NCBI RefSeq assembly: GCF_902153245.2
Contig: NZ_CABFWF030000012.1
Span: 374,501-438,500, forward strand
Direction of reading: 5' to 3'
Length of the DNA stretch: 64,000 nt
Source of the DNA: Pseudorhizobium endolithicum
GTDB taxonomy: Bacteria > Pseudomonadota > Alphaproteobacteria > Rhizobiales > Rhizobiaceae
Shown one piece after another: positions 44,818 through 53,567 of this stretch. The notes under the pieces are model-generated. The model saw only the letters and a list, made by a program, of their open reading frames with translations, had not been told where the DNA came from and made no database searches. Position numbers and translations under genes: made by a program. How positions within the stretch are numbered: the first letter of the stretch is position 1; each line of letters begins with the position of its first letter.

Positions 44818-46800
44818 TCAGGAAAGTCGCTTCTCGGCCGCCGCCACCACGGCTTCCGCCGTGATGCCGAAGTGCTTGTAGAGATCCTTGGCCGGCGCGG
44901 AGGCCCCGAAGGACTTCATGCCGATGAAGATACCATCCAACCCGATGAGCGCATCCCATCCTTCGCGAACGGCAGCCTCGATGCCGACCTTGACGGGAGA
45001 CTTGCCGATGATCGCGGTCCGGTAGTCGTCGTCCTGCTCCATGAAGAGCTCGACGCAGGGAACGGAGACGACCCGTGTGGCGATACCCTTCTGGTCCAGC
45101 ATGCCGGCGGCCTTCACGGCAATCTCGACCTCGGAGCCGGATGCGAAGATCGTGACCTGCGCATCGCTTGCGGAGATAAGGTCATAGGCGCCGTAGGCGC
45201 AGAGGTTCTTTTCCTCGTATTCCTTGCGGACCGGCGTCAGGTTCTGGCGCGTCAGCGCGAGGCCGGAAGGACGCTTCTTTTCCTTGAGCGCCAGCTGCCA
45301 GCACTCCGCCGTCTCCGTCTGGTCCGCGGGGCGGAAGACGAGGAGGTTGGGGATCGCCCGCAGGGAGGCGAGTTGCTCGATCGGCTGGTGCGTCGGGCCG
45401 TCTTCGCCGACGCCGATCGAATCATGGGTCCAGACGTGGACGACGCGGATTCCCATCAGGGCGGCAAGACGAACGGAAGGCCTGCAATAGTCGGAGAAGA
45501 TCAGGAAGCCGCCCGCATAGGGGATCAGGCCGCCGTGCAGGGCGATGCCGTTCATGGCGGCGGCCATGCCGTGCTCGCGGATGCCGTAGTGGATATAGCG
45601 TCCGGAGAAGTCGGCCGGCGTGATCGCCTTCATCTGGCTCGTCTTGGTATTGTTCGACGGCGTGAGGTCGGCGGAACCGCCGAGCGATTCCGGCAGCAGA
45701 CCGTTGATGATCTCCAGGACGTCTTCCGACGCCTTGCGGGTGGCCACCGTCGGATTGCTTTCCGCGATCTTTTTCTTGAAGGCGTCGATCGTGCTGTCGA
45801 AACCGCCCGGCAGGTCGCCCGCGAAGCGGCGCACGAATTCGGCCCGTTTTTCCGTGGGTGTCGCCGCCAGGCGCTCCTCCCACTCCTTGCGCACCTTGTT
45901 GGAGCGCAGGCCTGCCAGGCGCCAGGCATCGAGAACGTCTGCCGGAACGCTGAACGCTTCCGCATCCCACTCGAGCGACTTGCGGGCCGCGGCGATCTCT
46001 TCGGCGCCAAGCGGGCTGCCGTGCACCTTATGGGTACCCTGCTTGTTGGGTGCACCGAAGCCGATGATCGTCTTGCAGGCGATCAGGGTCGGCTTGTCGG
46101 AAATCTGCGCGGCCTCGATCGCCGCGGCGATCGCGTCCGGATCGTGCCCGTCCACCTGGATGGTGTTCCAGTTGACCGCCTTGAAGCGGGCGATCTGGTC
46201 GGTGGAGTCCGAGAGGGAGACCGCGCCGTCGATGGTGATCGAATTGTCGTCCCAGAAGACGATCAGCTTGTTGAGCTTCAGATGGCCCGCGAGCGCGATC
46301 GCTTCCTGGCTTATGCCTTCCATCAGGCAGCCGTCGCCGACCAGAACATAGGTATGGTGATCCTGAAGCTCGGCGCCGAATTCCTCGCGCAGCTTGCGCT
46401 CGGCGATCGCCATGCCGACGGAGTTCGCGAGCCCTTGGCCGAGCGGCCCGGTCGTGGTCTCGATCCCTGACACATGTCCGTATTCCGGATGGCCGGCGGT
46501 CTTGGAACCGAGCTGGCGGAACTGCTTCAGGTCCTCGACCGTGATGTCCTCGTAGCCCGTGAGGTAGAGCAGCGAGTAAAGAAGCATCGAGCCGTGGCCT
46601 GCCGACAGCACGAAGCGGTCGCGGTCCGGCCAGAGCGGGTTCTTCGGGTCAAAGTTCATGTAGCGGCTGAACAGGACGGTCACGATGTCGGCGGCCCCCA
46701 TGGGCAGCCCCGGGTGGCCCGAATTGGCCTTCTCCACGGCATCCATGGAAAGGAAGCGGATCGCGTTCGCCATCCGGTTGTGTTTTTCGCGAGAGATCAT
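44818..46800 (-). CDS. tkt: Transketolase
   Basis: The 660-residue thiamine-diphosphate enzyme moves two-carbon units between sugar phosphates (pentose phosphate/Calvin cycle). It shows [54 protein letters not shown], the ThDP site [13 protein letters not shown]...DDNSITID, and [22 protein letters not shown]. The ATG at 46800 follows GCGGAATAG. It heads the tkt-gap pair; DUF4164-zapA is divergent. Confidence 0.96.
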   Translation of the reverse strand: MISREKHNRMANAIRFLSMDAVEKANSGHPGLPMGAADIVTVLFSRYMNFDPKNPLWPDRDRFVLSAGHGSMLLYSLLYLTGYEDITVEDLKQFRQLGSKTAGHPEYGHVSGIETTTGPLGQGLANSVGMAIAERKLREEFGAELQDHHTYVLVGDGCLMEGISQEAIALAGHLKLNKLIVFWDDNSITIDGAVSLSDSTDQIARFKAVNWNTIQVDGHDPDAIAAAIEAAQISDKPTLIACKTIIGFGAPNKQGTHKVHGSPLGAEEIAAARKSLEWDAEAFSVPADVLDAWRLAGLRSNKVRKEWEERLAATPTEKRAEFVRRFAGDLPGGFDSTIDAFKKKIAESNPTVATRKASEDVLEIINGLLPESLGGSADLTPSNNTKTSQMKAITPADFSGRYIHYGIREHGMAAAMNGIALHGGLIPYAGGFLIFSDYCRPSVRLAALMGIRVVHVWTHDSIGVGEDGPTHQPIEQLASLRAIPNLLVFRPADQTETAECWQLALKEKKRPSGLALTRQNLTPVRKEYEEKNLCAYGAYDLISASDAQVTIFASGSEVEIAVKAAGMLDQKGIATRVVSVPCVELFMEQDDDYRTAIIGKSPVKVGIEAAVREGWDALIGLDGIFIGMKSFGASAPAKDLYKHFGITAEAVVAAAEKRLS

Positions 46801-47107
46801 GACTATTCCGCTGTTTTCCGGGTGTCGGCCAAGGTCCTGAAGGGGACCTCGTGAAAGCGGGTGATCCTTAGCAGGTGCACCGCGCAAGTCAACAAAAGCG
46901 CCTGTTCTTCGAAGAGGCTTCCGCACCTCCGGTATCGGATGTTCGTCGAAGGCGGCACGGTCCCTATCCGCTCGATTCACAGGAATAAAGGCTCTCGTGC
47001 GGTGGTTTTATTGACCCTCACTCCCCGCAGGGAATAGTCTGCGCGACATCGGGACACGGTGCCGCACGACTCGGTCCGCCTGGCCCTTGCGCAACTGGAA
47101 GATACGG
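46801..47107. other. Intergenic region between tkt and DUF4164 (divergent promoters)
   Basis: No protein or RNA gene is supported in these 307 bp. TTGACC at 47011-47016 with an ATAGTC-like -10 after 17 bp is a weak candidate promoter for DUF4164-zapA. No strong hairpin or operator was seen. Confidence 0.5.
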
Positions 47108-47380
47108 ATGCCGGCGGAAAAGACGTTGGATCAGGCTCTCGCGGAACTCGCGGCTGTCATCGGCAGGCTGGAGAACGCCGTCGACGCGCGGATCGAGAAC
47201 CAGCGCCTCAACAGCGAAGTTGAAGGGGAGGTGCGGCGGGTCCACGAGGATCGGGCGCGCCTGGCGCAGGAACTCGACCAGTCACAGTTCCGGGCCAACC
47301 GCCTGGAAGAAGTCAATCGCGAAGTATCCCGCCGGCTGGTGACGGCGATGGAGACGATCCGCGCAGTTCTGGACCGCTGA
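47108..47380 (+). CDS. DUF4164 coiled-coil protein
   Basis: The 90-residue protein is almost entirely coiled coil: LDQALAELAAVIGRLENAVDARIENQ and DRARLAQELDQSQFRANRLEEVNREVSRRLVTAMETIRAVLD. DUF4164 proteins lie immediately upstream of zapA in rhizobia. The helper role in division that this suggests is inference. GGAAG precedes the ATG at 47108. The gap to zapA is 23 bp, so they form an operon. Confidence 0.85.
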   Translation: MPAEKTLDQALAELAAVIGRLENAVDARIENQRLNSEVEGEVRRVHEDRARLAQELDQSQFRANRLEEVNREVSRRLVTAMETIRAVLDR

Positions 47381-47403
47381 GAGCGCGATAGGGGAAGTCA
47401 GGA

Positions 47404-47775
47404 ATGGCCCAGGTAACGGTAACCATTGACGGGAAGGCCTATCGCATGGCCTGCGAGGAAGGGCAGGAAGACCACCTGATGGATCTCGCGACCCGTTTCG
47501 ACCGGTATGTGAGCCACCTGAAGAGCCAGTTCGGCGAGATCGGCGACCTCAGGATCACCGTGATGTCGGGGATCATGGTGATGGATGAAATGGCGGAGAT
47601 GTCACGCAAGGTTTCGCTGCTGGAGGCGGAAGTGGCAAACCTGAAATCAGCCCGCGACGGTGCGCTGGAGCATCGGCAGCAGGCTGATCAGGCCCTGGTT
47701 TCGACGCTCGGCGAGCTGACGGGACGGCTGGATGCGCTGGCGGGCAAGCTGGCCGGCAGGACGACGGTCAACTGA
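47404..47775 (+). CDS. zapA: Cell division protein ZapA
   Basis: The 123-residue protein starts with the ZapA N-terminal domain, MAQVTVTIDGKAYRMACEEG then DLATRFDRYVSHLKSQFG and RITVMSGIMVMDEMAEM. A coiled-coil tail follows (about 75-115). ZapA crosslinks FtsZ protofilaments in the Z-ring. A GGGGAAGTCAGGA ribosome-binding region precedes the start. It is immediately upstream of the 6S RNA gene, as in many proteobacteria. Confidence 0.9.
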   Translation: MAQVTVTIDGKAYRMACEEGQEDHLMDLATRFDRYVSHLKSQFGEIGDLRITVMSGIMVMDEMAEMSRKVSLLEAEVANLKSARDGALEHRQQADQALVSTLGELTGRLDALAGKLAGRTTVN

Positions 47776-47816
47776 GCCATTCCGTCACGGCCACTGGCGC
47801 GGCGGCGGTTTCCGTA

Positions 47817-47822
47817 CTATAT
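47817..47822 (+). promoter_or_regulatory. -10 box of the 6S RNA promoter
   Basis: CTATAT matches the rhizobial housekeeping -10 and lies 7 nt before the inferred 6S start. The -35 region is weak (CTGGCG at 17 bp spacing). Confidence 0.45.
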
Positions 47823-47828
47823 CTTTGT

Positions 47829-47986
47829 GGCGGTCTGCGCCTCACGACAGGAACCACAATCCCTGGGGCCATACTCGATCCAAAGGGAGCTGTCCCTGAC
47901 CAGGCCCGTGGGCCTGGACATATGGCGCCCACCTACGTTTGTAGGCACCCAGGATCGTAACTCTCCATCGGTTGCCGTGGATCGCG
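47829..47986 (+). ncRNA. ssrS: 6S RNA
   Basis: The region between zapA and the next genes folds like alphaproteobacterial 6S RNA. The closing stem pairs GCGGTC (47830-47835) with GATCGC (47980-47985), and CACG with CGTG just inside. The middle has CCTGGGGCCATA facing TATGGCGCCC, a strong CCAGGCCCGTGGGCCTGG hairpin and the characteristic CCTACGTTTGTAGG hairpin followed by CACCCAGG. 6S RNA binds the sigma-70 holoenzyme in stationary phase. Ends are inferred from the stem and -10 box. It usually neighbours the 5-formyl-THF cyclo-ligase gene, which here lies 5 kb away. Confidence 0.82.
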
Positions 47987-48031
47987 CTCCAGCTTCCCTT
48001 GTCCGGTCACCGGGATCCAGATCGTTTCGCC

Positions 48032-48250
48032 TTACAAAGGGAGCCGGCCACCGTTCCCCAAAGCGCCAGCTCCGTTACCCACTGGCGCCATCTCGTGAAC
48101 CACCGGTACGCCCAATCTCAAGGCTTGCCCTTCCGCCCACGACGCGGCGAAGGCATGGACGCGGAACTGCTTCTCGCTCGAAACCCCGTTCTCCACGATG
48201 CGAACGTTGAAAAGGTTGCTCTGCGCAATCAGAACGACGCTATTTTCCAT
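48032..48250 (-). CDS. Small hypothetical protein (72 aa), unrecognised
   Basis: The ORF starts ATG 48250 with GAGGG about 8 nt upstream and encodes MENSVVLIAQSNLFNVRIVE then NGVSSEKQFRVHAFAASWAEGQALRLG. Amino-acid composition looks like a real folded protein: a VVLIAQ/VRIVENG beta pair followed by an amphipathic ASWAEGQALRL helix. The last 20 residues (VVHEMAPVGNGAGALGNGG) are low complexity. No function is known. It lies between 6S RNA and the kinase cassette on the opposite strand. Confidence 0.5.
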   Translation of the reverse strand: MENSVVLIAQSNLFNVRIVENGVSSEKQFRVHAFAASWAEGQALRLGVPVVHEMAPVGNGAGALGNGGRLPL

Positions 48251-48516
48251 CGCACGACCCTCGACACCCGAAATGGAGATTAGCCGGTTTTATCCCGCGG
48301 AATAGTGCGAGATTTAGCAATGGCTGAAGAATACCTTGGGCGAAAACGGAGGTGGCGCTGTAGCCCATCATGCTACTCCCGTTCGGGGCCAACTGTAGGC
48401 AGGTCGTCCGATCTTCCGGTGCTTTAAAGGGCGCATGTGAATGGGAGGCGGCAGCAAGACTTGACTTTGCAGCCGCCGCGGCCAAGTTTCACGGGCCTTC
48501 AACTCCCCGGGACATC

Positions 48517-50016
48517 ATGCCGCTCAGTACCAATGCCTTTGCCCGCTCCTCAATTCTCATGCTGCTGGTTGGGGCTGCGATCCTTGTCGGGATCGTGCTT
48601 TCGTCGCTGTTCCAGGCGAGGATGACGCAGTCGTATTTTAACAACGTCATGCAGTTGCGCAGTGCCCGTTCGGCGTCTGCCGACATGCTGCTCCTGCTTC
48701 ACGCCGCCGAAACCGGCCAGCGGGGCTACCTGCTGACCCAGAACAAGGCGTTCCTGGAACCGTACAATCAGTCCCTCAATGAACTTCCAGTACGCCTTGA
48801 ACGGTTGCGAACCGCTCTCAGGGCAGAAGCATCGATGGCCGAGCAAATCGCCAGAATCGAGTTTCTGATCAATGAGAAGCTCTCGGAGTTGCGGCAAACG
48901 GTGGAGATGGTGGAGGACGGCGACCTGGCCGGGGCCATCGCTGTCGTGCGAGCAGACTATGGGCGGCAGGTCATGAGCGAGGCCCGTGAACTGCTGCAGA
49001 ACCTCATCGACTCATTTCAGGCCAGGCTGGACACGGGGGCGGAGGAACTGGCGGATTCGGCCGACCGGATGCAGTGGTTCGCGATCGGTGGCGGCATCGT
49101 CATCATCGCGGTGGTCGGCGGCGCTATTCTGATCGTCGCACAGCATGTGCGCGAGCTCTCGCGGGCGCGCACGGTGGTCGAGGAACTCAATGCCAGCCTT
49201 GAGGAGCGTGTCGAGGAGCGGACCGAAGACCTGATGCAGGCGAACCGCGAGATCCAGCGCTACGCCTATATCGTCTCACACGACCTGCGCGCCCCTCTCG
49301 TCAACATCATGGGTTTCACCAGCGAACTGGACGCGACGCTTGCGACGATCAAGTCCTATGTCCTTGCGGAGGGGAAGACGCTGGCCGAGGATCAGGTACG
49401 GGATGCGCGCCTTGCCGTCGAGGAGGATCTGCCGGAGGCGATCTCGTTCATCCGCTCGTCGACGAAAAAGATGGACGCGCTAATCAACGCAATCCTGAAA
49501 ATCTCGCGCGATGGCCGACGGGAGTTGAAGCCGGAACCCGTCAACCTCCAAGAGCTTCTCGAAAATACTGCAGCCGCCATCTACCACCAGGTGGATGAGG
49601 CAGGCGGCCAGATCCATATCGCCGTCGGCGGCGCAAGGGGAATGGTGTCGGACCGTTTTTCGCTGGAGCAGATCTTCGGTAACCTGTTCGACAACGCCGT
49701 TAAATACCGACATCCTGACCGTCCGCTTCAGCTTGCAGTGCGCGCCATGCCCGCCCGCCGTAACTCCGTCCGCATCGAGGTGGAAGACAACGGGCGGGGC
49801 ATCGCGCCGGAGGATCACGAACGGGTTTTCGAGCTTTTCCGCAGATCGGGCGTGCAAGACAAGTCGGGAGAGGGTATAGGGCTCGCCCACGTGCGATCGT
49901 TAGTCAGAAATTTAGGCGGCGAGATTACCGTGATGTCGACCTTGGGGGGCGGATCCACTTTCATCATCCGCCTACCCACGGATCTGTCCCAGTTTGTCAG
50001 GAGTAGCGGGTCATGA
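48517..50016 (+). CDS. CHASE3-domain sensor histidine kinase
   Basis: The 499-residue kinase has TM1 (about 12-33), a periplasmic CHASE3 domain (about 35-180; ETGQRGYLLTQNKAFLEPYNQ), TM2 (about 186-208) and a coiled coil. The HisKA domain has phospho-acceptor His255 (IVSHDLRAPLVNIMGF). The HATPase domain has N-box NLFDNAVKY, G1 DNGRGI, G2 GEGIGLAHV and GGGSTF. The architecture resembles Rcp1-coupled, phytochrome-type kinases. The ATG at 48517 follows GGGACATC. It overlaps the next response regulator by 4 bp. Confidence 0.88.
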   Translation: MPLSTNAFARSSILMLLVGAAILVGIVLSSLFQARMTQSYFNNVMQLRSARSASADMLLLLHAAETGQRGYLLTQNKAFLEPYNQSLNELPVRLERLRTALRAEASMAEQIARIEFLINEKLSELRQTVEMVEDGDLAGAIAVVRADYGRQVMSEARELLQNLIDSFQARLDTGAEELADSADRMQWFAIGGGIVIIAVVGGAILIVAQHVRELSRARTVVEELNASLEERVEERTEDLMQANREIQRYAYIVSHDLRAPLVNIMGFTSELDATLATIKSYVLAEGKTLAEDQVRDARLAVEEDLPEAISFIRSSTKKMDALINAILKISRDGRRELKPEPVNLQELLENTAAAIYHQVDEAGGQIHIAVGGARGMVSDRFSLEQIFGNLFDNAVKYRHPDRPLQLAVRAMPARRNSVRIEVEDNGRGIAPEDHERVFELFRRSGVQDKSGEGIGLAHVRSLVRNLGGEITVMSTLGGGSTFIIRLPTDLSQFVRSSGS

Positions 50017-50456
50017 AAGCTGCAGCCAAGGAAGTCACCATTGTGATGGTCGAGGACGATGAGGGGCATGCGCGCCTCATCGAGAAGAACGTCCGGCGCG
50101 CAGGCGTCAACAACGAGATCGTGCCTTTCACCGACGGCAATTCCGCTCTGGACTACATTCTGGGTACCGACCGCACTGGCACAAATATGCAGGACCGTCA
50201 CCTGCTCATCCTGCTCGATCTCAACCTTCCGGACATGTCGGGCATTGACATTCTGGAGAAGGTGAAGTCCAACGCACATGCGAAGCGCCTGCCGGTTGTC
50301 ATCCTGACGACCACGGATGACGAGCGGGAAATTCAGCGCTGCTATGATCTCGGCGCCAACGTCTACATCACGAAGCCGGTTGACTACGACAGCTTCGCAC
50401 ACGCGATCCGTCAACTCGGGCTGTTCTTCTCAGTCATGCAGGTTCCGGGGCAATAA
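50013..50456 (+). CDS. Single-domain response regulator, Rcp1-like
   Basis: The 147-residue receiver has the acidic triad in MVEDDEGH, phospho-acceptor Asp69 in LLDLNLPDMSG, the switch Thr in VVILTTTDDE and Lys in VYITKPVDYDSF. It has no output domain. Such regulators act as phosphotransfer intermediates or protein partners. The ATG overlaps the kinase stop codon (ATGA), so the kinase is the probable partner. The next gene starts 9 bp downstream. Confidence 0.9.
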   Translation: MKAAAKEVTIVMVEDDEGHARLIEKNVRRAGVNNEIVPFTDGNSALDYILGTDRTGTNMQDRHLLILLDLNLPDMSGIDILEKVKSNAHAKRLPVVILTTTDDEREIQRCYDLGANVYITKPVDYDSFAHAIRQLGLFFSVMQVPGQ

Positions 50457-50465
50457 CGGAAGCAG

Positions 50466-51500
50466 ATGCCGCAAGCGGTTCTTTATGTCGATGACGATCT
50501 CGCGCTGGCACGCCTGGCGCAGAGATATCTCGGGCGTGCCGGCTACGAGGTGGTGCATGCCGCGGATTCCGCGTCGGCCCTGGCCGCGCTGGCGAACAGT
50601 CCCTTCGACGCCATCGTGCTCGACCACTATCTGAAATCCGAGACCGGCTTCGACATCCTGCGCATGCTGAAGGATCGCGGCATCCTGCTTCCGGTGATCT
50701 ATGTCACCGGATCGAGCGACGCGACCATCGCAATCGAGGCGCTGAAGACGGGAGCCTCCGACTACGTCATCAAGACGGTCGGCGAGGAGTTCTGGCCGCT
50801 GATGGACAGCGCGCTCCGCCAGGCGATCGCAAATGCCGAACTCCGTAAGGCGAAGGAAAAGGCGGACCAGGAAATCCGGCTCGGAAAGGAACGGGCTGAA
50901 GTTCTCCTCGCGGAAGTGAACCATCGGGTGGCAAACAGCCTTGCGCTCGTCGCGGCCCTCATCCGCCTGCAGGTCTCCAACAGCAAAAGCGACGAGGTGA
51001 AGCAGGCCCTCGCCGAGACGCAGGCCCGGATCACCGCCATCGCCGGCATGCACCGGAGCCTCTACACCTCCGACGACGTCCGCAATGTCGAGCTGGACAA
51101 ATACCTCTCCACGCTCGTCAAGGAAGTACAGAATTCGGTCGATATGAAGCAGCGGGGCCTGGTCATCCGGCTTGCGGCCGACCCGGTTTCGCTGACGTCG
51201 GACCGTGCCGTTTCGGTTGGAATGATCGTCACCGAACTGCTGACCAACGCGATCAAATACGCTTACCCCGAGGGAAGCGAGGGCGAGGTTCGCGTCAGCG
51301 TGAGACGCGACGGCGCCGGCAAGGTTTTGCTGGTCGTGGAAGATGACGGGATCGGATGGAGCGAGCACGACACGCCGAAGGGCACGGGGCTCGGCAGCCG
51401 CATCGTCAAGTCGATGGCGGCGACACTCGGTTCGTCTGTGGAATACCGGCAGAAACAGAGCGGCACGCGGGCGGAGCTCCTGCTGGCCCTGGAGGCTTGA
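50466..51500 (+). CDS. Receiver-HisKA_2 hybrid histidine kinase
   Basis: This 344-residue soluble protein begins with a receiver domain (about 1-120; VDDDLALA, Asp53 in VLDHYL, Lys103). A HisKA_2 dimerisation domain follows, with His153 in AEVNHRVANSLALVAALIRLQ. The HATPase domain has TELLTNAIKYAYPEG and DDGIGWSEHDTPKGTGLGSRIV. The receiver-first order means the kinase is probably controlled by upstream phosphorylation, for instance by the CHASE3 kinase. HisKA_2 kinases often feed general stress or light responses. GGAAG precedes the ATG. Confidence 0.88.
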   Translation: MPQAVLYVDDDLALARLAQRYLGRAGYEVVHAADSASALAALANSPFDAIVLDHYLKSETGFDILRMLKDRGILLPVIYVTGSSDATIAIEALKTGASDYVIKTVGEEFWPLMDSALRQAIANAELRKAKEKADQEIRLGKERAEVLLAEVNHRVANSLALVAALIRLQVSNSKSDEVKQALAETQARITAIAGMHRSLYTSDDVRNVELDKYLSTLVKEVQNSVDMKQRGLVIRLAADPVSLTSDRAVSVGMIVTELLTNAIKYAYPEGSEGEVRVSVRRDGAGKVLLVVEDDGIGWSEHDTPKGTGLGSRIVKSMAATLGSSVEYRQKQSGTRAELLLALEA

Positions 51501-51687
51501 CAGCAATGATCATCGAGGCAGCCGCCATTGCCACGGGCGCGGCCCGGCCCTATCCTCTTCCTCACGGATGATGGTGCTGCCATGGGCGGATATGATCGCC
51601 GCTATCGGAATCCCGATGCCCCCGGCTCGCAAGCTTTTGTCTCGATCGTGCGCCGGCCGTAGGTTTAGTCCCAACTGAGAGTGCCCC

Positions 51688-52977
51688 TTGTTAACCGAAA
51701 TCCTCATCGTCCTGGCCCTTACCGTCCTCAACGGAGTTCTGGCCATGTCCGAGCTTGCCGTCGTCTCGGCCCGTCCCGTTCGGCTGAAGGTGATGGCGGA
51801 GCAGGGCAATAACGGAGCCAGGATGGCGATCCGGCTCGCCGACGATCCCGGCCGGTTCCTGTCGTCCGTGCAGATCGGCATCACGCTCGTCGGCATTCTC
51901 TCCGGTGCCTTCTCCGGCGCTACCCTCGGAACGCGTTTCGCCGCATGGCTGGAGGCACAGGGGCTCGCCGACAACTGGTCTGATGCGCTCGGCGTCGGAA
52001 CGGTCGTCGTCGCGATCACCTATCTTTCCCTTATCGTCGGAGAGCTGGTCCCGAAGCAGATCGCGCTGCGGGCGCCGGAATCCGTCGCTGCCCGCGTGGC
52101 GCCGGCCATGACGCTGGTCGCCAAGATCGGGGCGCCGCTCGTCTGGCTCCTCGACGTGTCGGGTAAGCTCATCCTCGGGCTCTTGGGACAGAAGGGCGAA
52201 TCGGCCGACCGCGTGACGGACGAGGAAATCCGCACCGTGCTGGCCGAGGCACAGAGTGCCGGCGTCATCGAGACCGAGGAATCAGCGATGATCTCCGGCG
52301 TCATGCGCCTTGCCGACCGCACCGCCCGCGGGCTGATGACGCCGCGTCGCGACGTCGAAGTCGTGGATATCGAGGACGATGCGGCGGAAATCCGGGAACA
52401 GTTGAGGGCCACCCCGCGCTCGCGGCTGCCGGTCCGCAACGGCAGTTCCGACGAGATCCTGGGCGTTCTCTTCGTCAAGGACGCCTTCGATTTCATCGCC
52501 ACCGGCAAGAACCTCGACATCCGGACCCTGATGCGGGAGGCGCCGGTGGTGTCGGACCTGACGGGAGCATTGGACGTCATCCAGGCGCTGCGGCGCACGC
52601 CTTCGCACATGGTGCTCGTCTACGACGAGTACGGTCACTTCGAGGGAATCATCACCTCCGGCGACATCCTCGAAGCCATCACCGGCGTATTCCAGGAGGA
52701 CGAGACGGAGGAACCGGCCATCGTCGCCCGCGACGACGGCTCCTTCCTCGTCGCCGGCTGGATGCCGATCGACGAATTCTCCCATGAAATGGGCCTGCGC
52801 GTCGACGGACATCCGGACTATGAGACGGTTGCCGGTTTCGTGCTGGACGAGATCAAGCACCTGCCGGAATTGGGCGAGCAGTTCGAACGCCAGGGCTGGC
52901 TGTTCGAGGTCATCGACCTGGATGGGCGGCGGATCGACAAGCTGCTGGTGCGTAGGGCGGAGGGGGCCGAGGGTTGA
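51688..52977 (+). CDS. CNNM/CorC-family (hemolysin-like) membrane protein
   Basis: The 429-residue protein starts at TTG 51688. A CNNM (DUF21) membrane domain (about 1-180; VLNGVLAMSELAVVSARPVRLK, SVQIGITLVGILSGAFSG, SLIVGELVPKQIALR) is followed by two CBS domains (about 205-335; MTPRRDVEVVDIEDD, MVLVYDEYGHFEGIITSGDIL). A CorC-HlyC C-terminal domain (about 345-425) ends the protein. Family members are linked to Mg2+ or Co2+ transport. Its stop codon overlaps the TTG start of the folate cyclo-ligase gene, so the two are coupled. Confidence 0.88.
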   Translation: MLTEILIVLALTVLNGVLAMSELAVVSARPVRLKVMAEQGNNGARMAIRLADDPGRFLSSVQIGITLVGILSGAFSGATLGTRFAAWLEAQGLADNWSDALGVGTVVVAITYLSLIVGELVPKQIALRAPESVAARVAPAMTLVAKIGAPLVWLLDVSGKLILGLLGQKGESADRVTDEEIRTVLAEAQSAGVIETEESAMISGVMRLADRTARGLMTPRRDVEVVDIEDDAAEIREQLRATPRSRLPVRNGSSDEILGVLFVKDAFDFIATGKNLDIRTLMREAPVVSDLTGALDVIQALRRTPSHMVLVYDEYGHFEGIITSGDILEAITGVFQEDETEEPAIVARDDGSFLVAGWMPIDEFSHEMGLRVDGHPDYETVAGFVLDEIKHLPELGEQFERQGWLFEVIDLDGRRIDKLLVRRAEGAEG

Positions 52978-53552
52978 TACCATCGAGCCAACGGAAGGCC
53001 GAGCTGAGAGCGGGGCGGCTTGCCGCGCGGGACGCCATTCCCGCCGCCGAGCGTATCGAGAGAAGTCTCGCGCTGGCAGAACATGGGCTCAATCGTATCG
53101 AGATAGGGCAGGGACGCGTGGTGTCGGGCTTCCTGCCAATCCGCTCGGAGGTGGACACCAGGCCGCTGATGGCCGGGCTGCGCAGCCGCGGCGCCCGCAT
53201 CTGCGTCCCGGTGATCCTCGACAAGGAGCGCCTGGAATTCCGCGAACTGGTTCCCGGAGCCGAGCTGGTTCCGTGCGGTTTCGGCACGTCCGCTCCCGGT
53301 CCGGAGGCGCAGGTGCTGGAACCCGATCTCATGCTCGTGCCGGTCGCAGCCTTCGACGCGGCGGGTCACCGGATCGGCTACGGGGGCGGCTATTACGACC
53401 GGGCCATCGCGCGGCTGCGCGAAAAAGGGCAGGATCCTATGCTGATCGGCATTGCATTCAACTGCCAGGAAGTGGCATCAGTCCCCGCTGAACCCCACGA
53501 TATCAGGCTGCCGGCCGTGCTGACCGAAAGCGGTCTGCGCCACTTCGGATGA
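52974..53552 (+). CDS. 5-formyltetrahydrofolate cyclo-ligase
   Basis: The 192-residue enzyme converts 5-formyl-THF to 5,10-methenyl-THF with ATP. It shows VSGFLPIRSEVDTRPLM, the FRELVPG..LVPCGFGTSAPG segment, DLMLVPVAAFDAAGHRIGYGGGYYDRAI (the family signature) and VASVPAEPHDIRLPAVLTE. It starts at TTG 52974, inside the stop codon of the CNNM gene, with GGAGGGGGCC upstream. In relatives it directly follows 6S RNA. Confidence 0.9.
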   Translation: MIPSSQRKAELRAGRLAARDAIPAAERIERSLALAEHGLNRIEIGQGRVVSGFLPIRSEVDTRPLMAGLRSRGARICVPVILDKERLEFRELVPGAELVPCGFGTSAPGPEAQVLEPDLMLVPVAAFDAAGHRIGYGGGYYDRAIARLREKGQDPMLIGIAFNCQEVASVPAEPHDIRLPAVLTESGLRHFG

Positions 53553-53567
53553 TTTGATTGGACGAGC

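Noticed and set aside
44872..46470. Plus-strand open frame opposite transketolase
   Set aside because: Antisense shadow; transketolase motifs on the other strand are complete.
47827..48283. Plus-strand open frames across and after the 6S RNA
   Set aside because: They overlap a structured RNA, lack good ribosome-binding sites and have unnatural composition.
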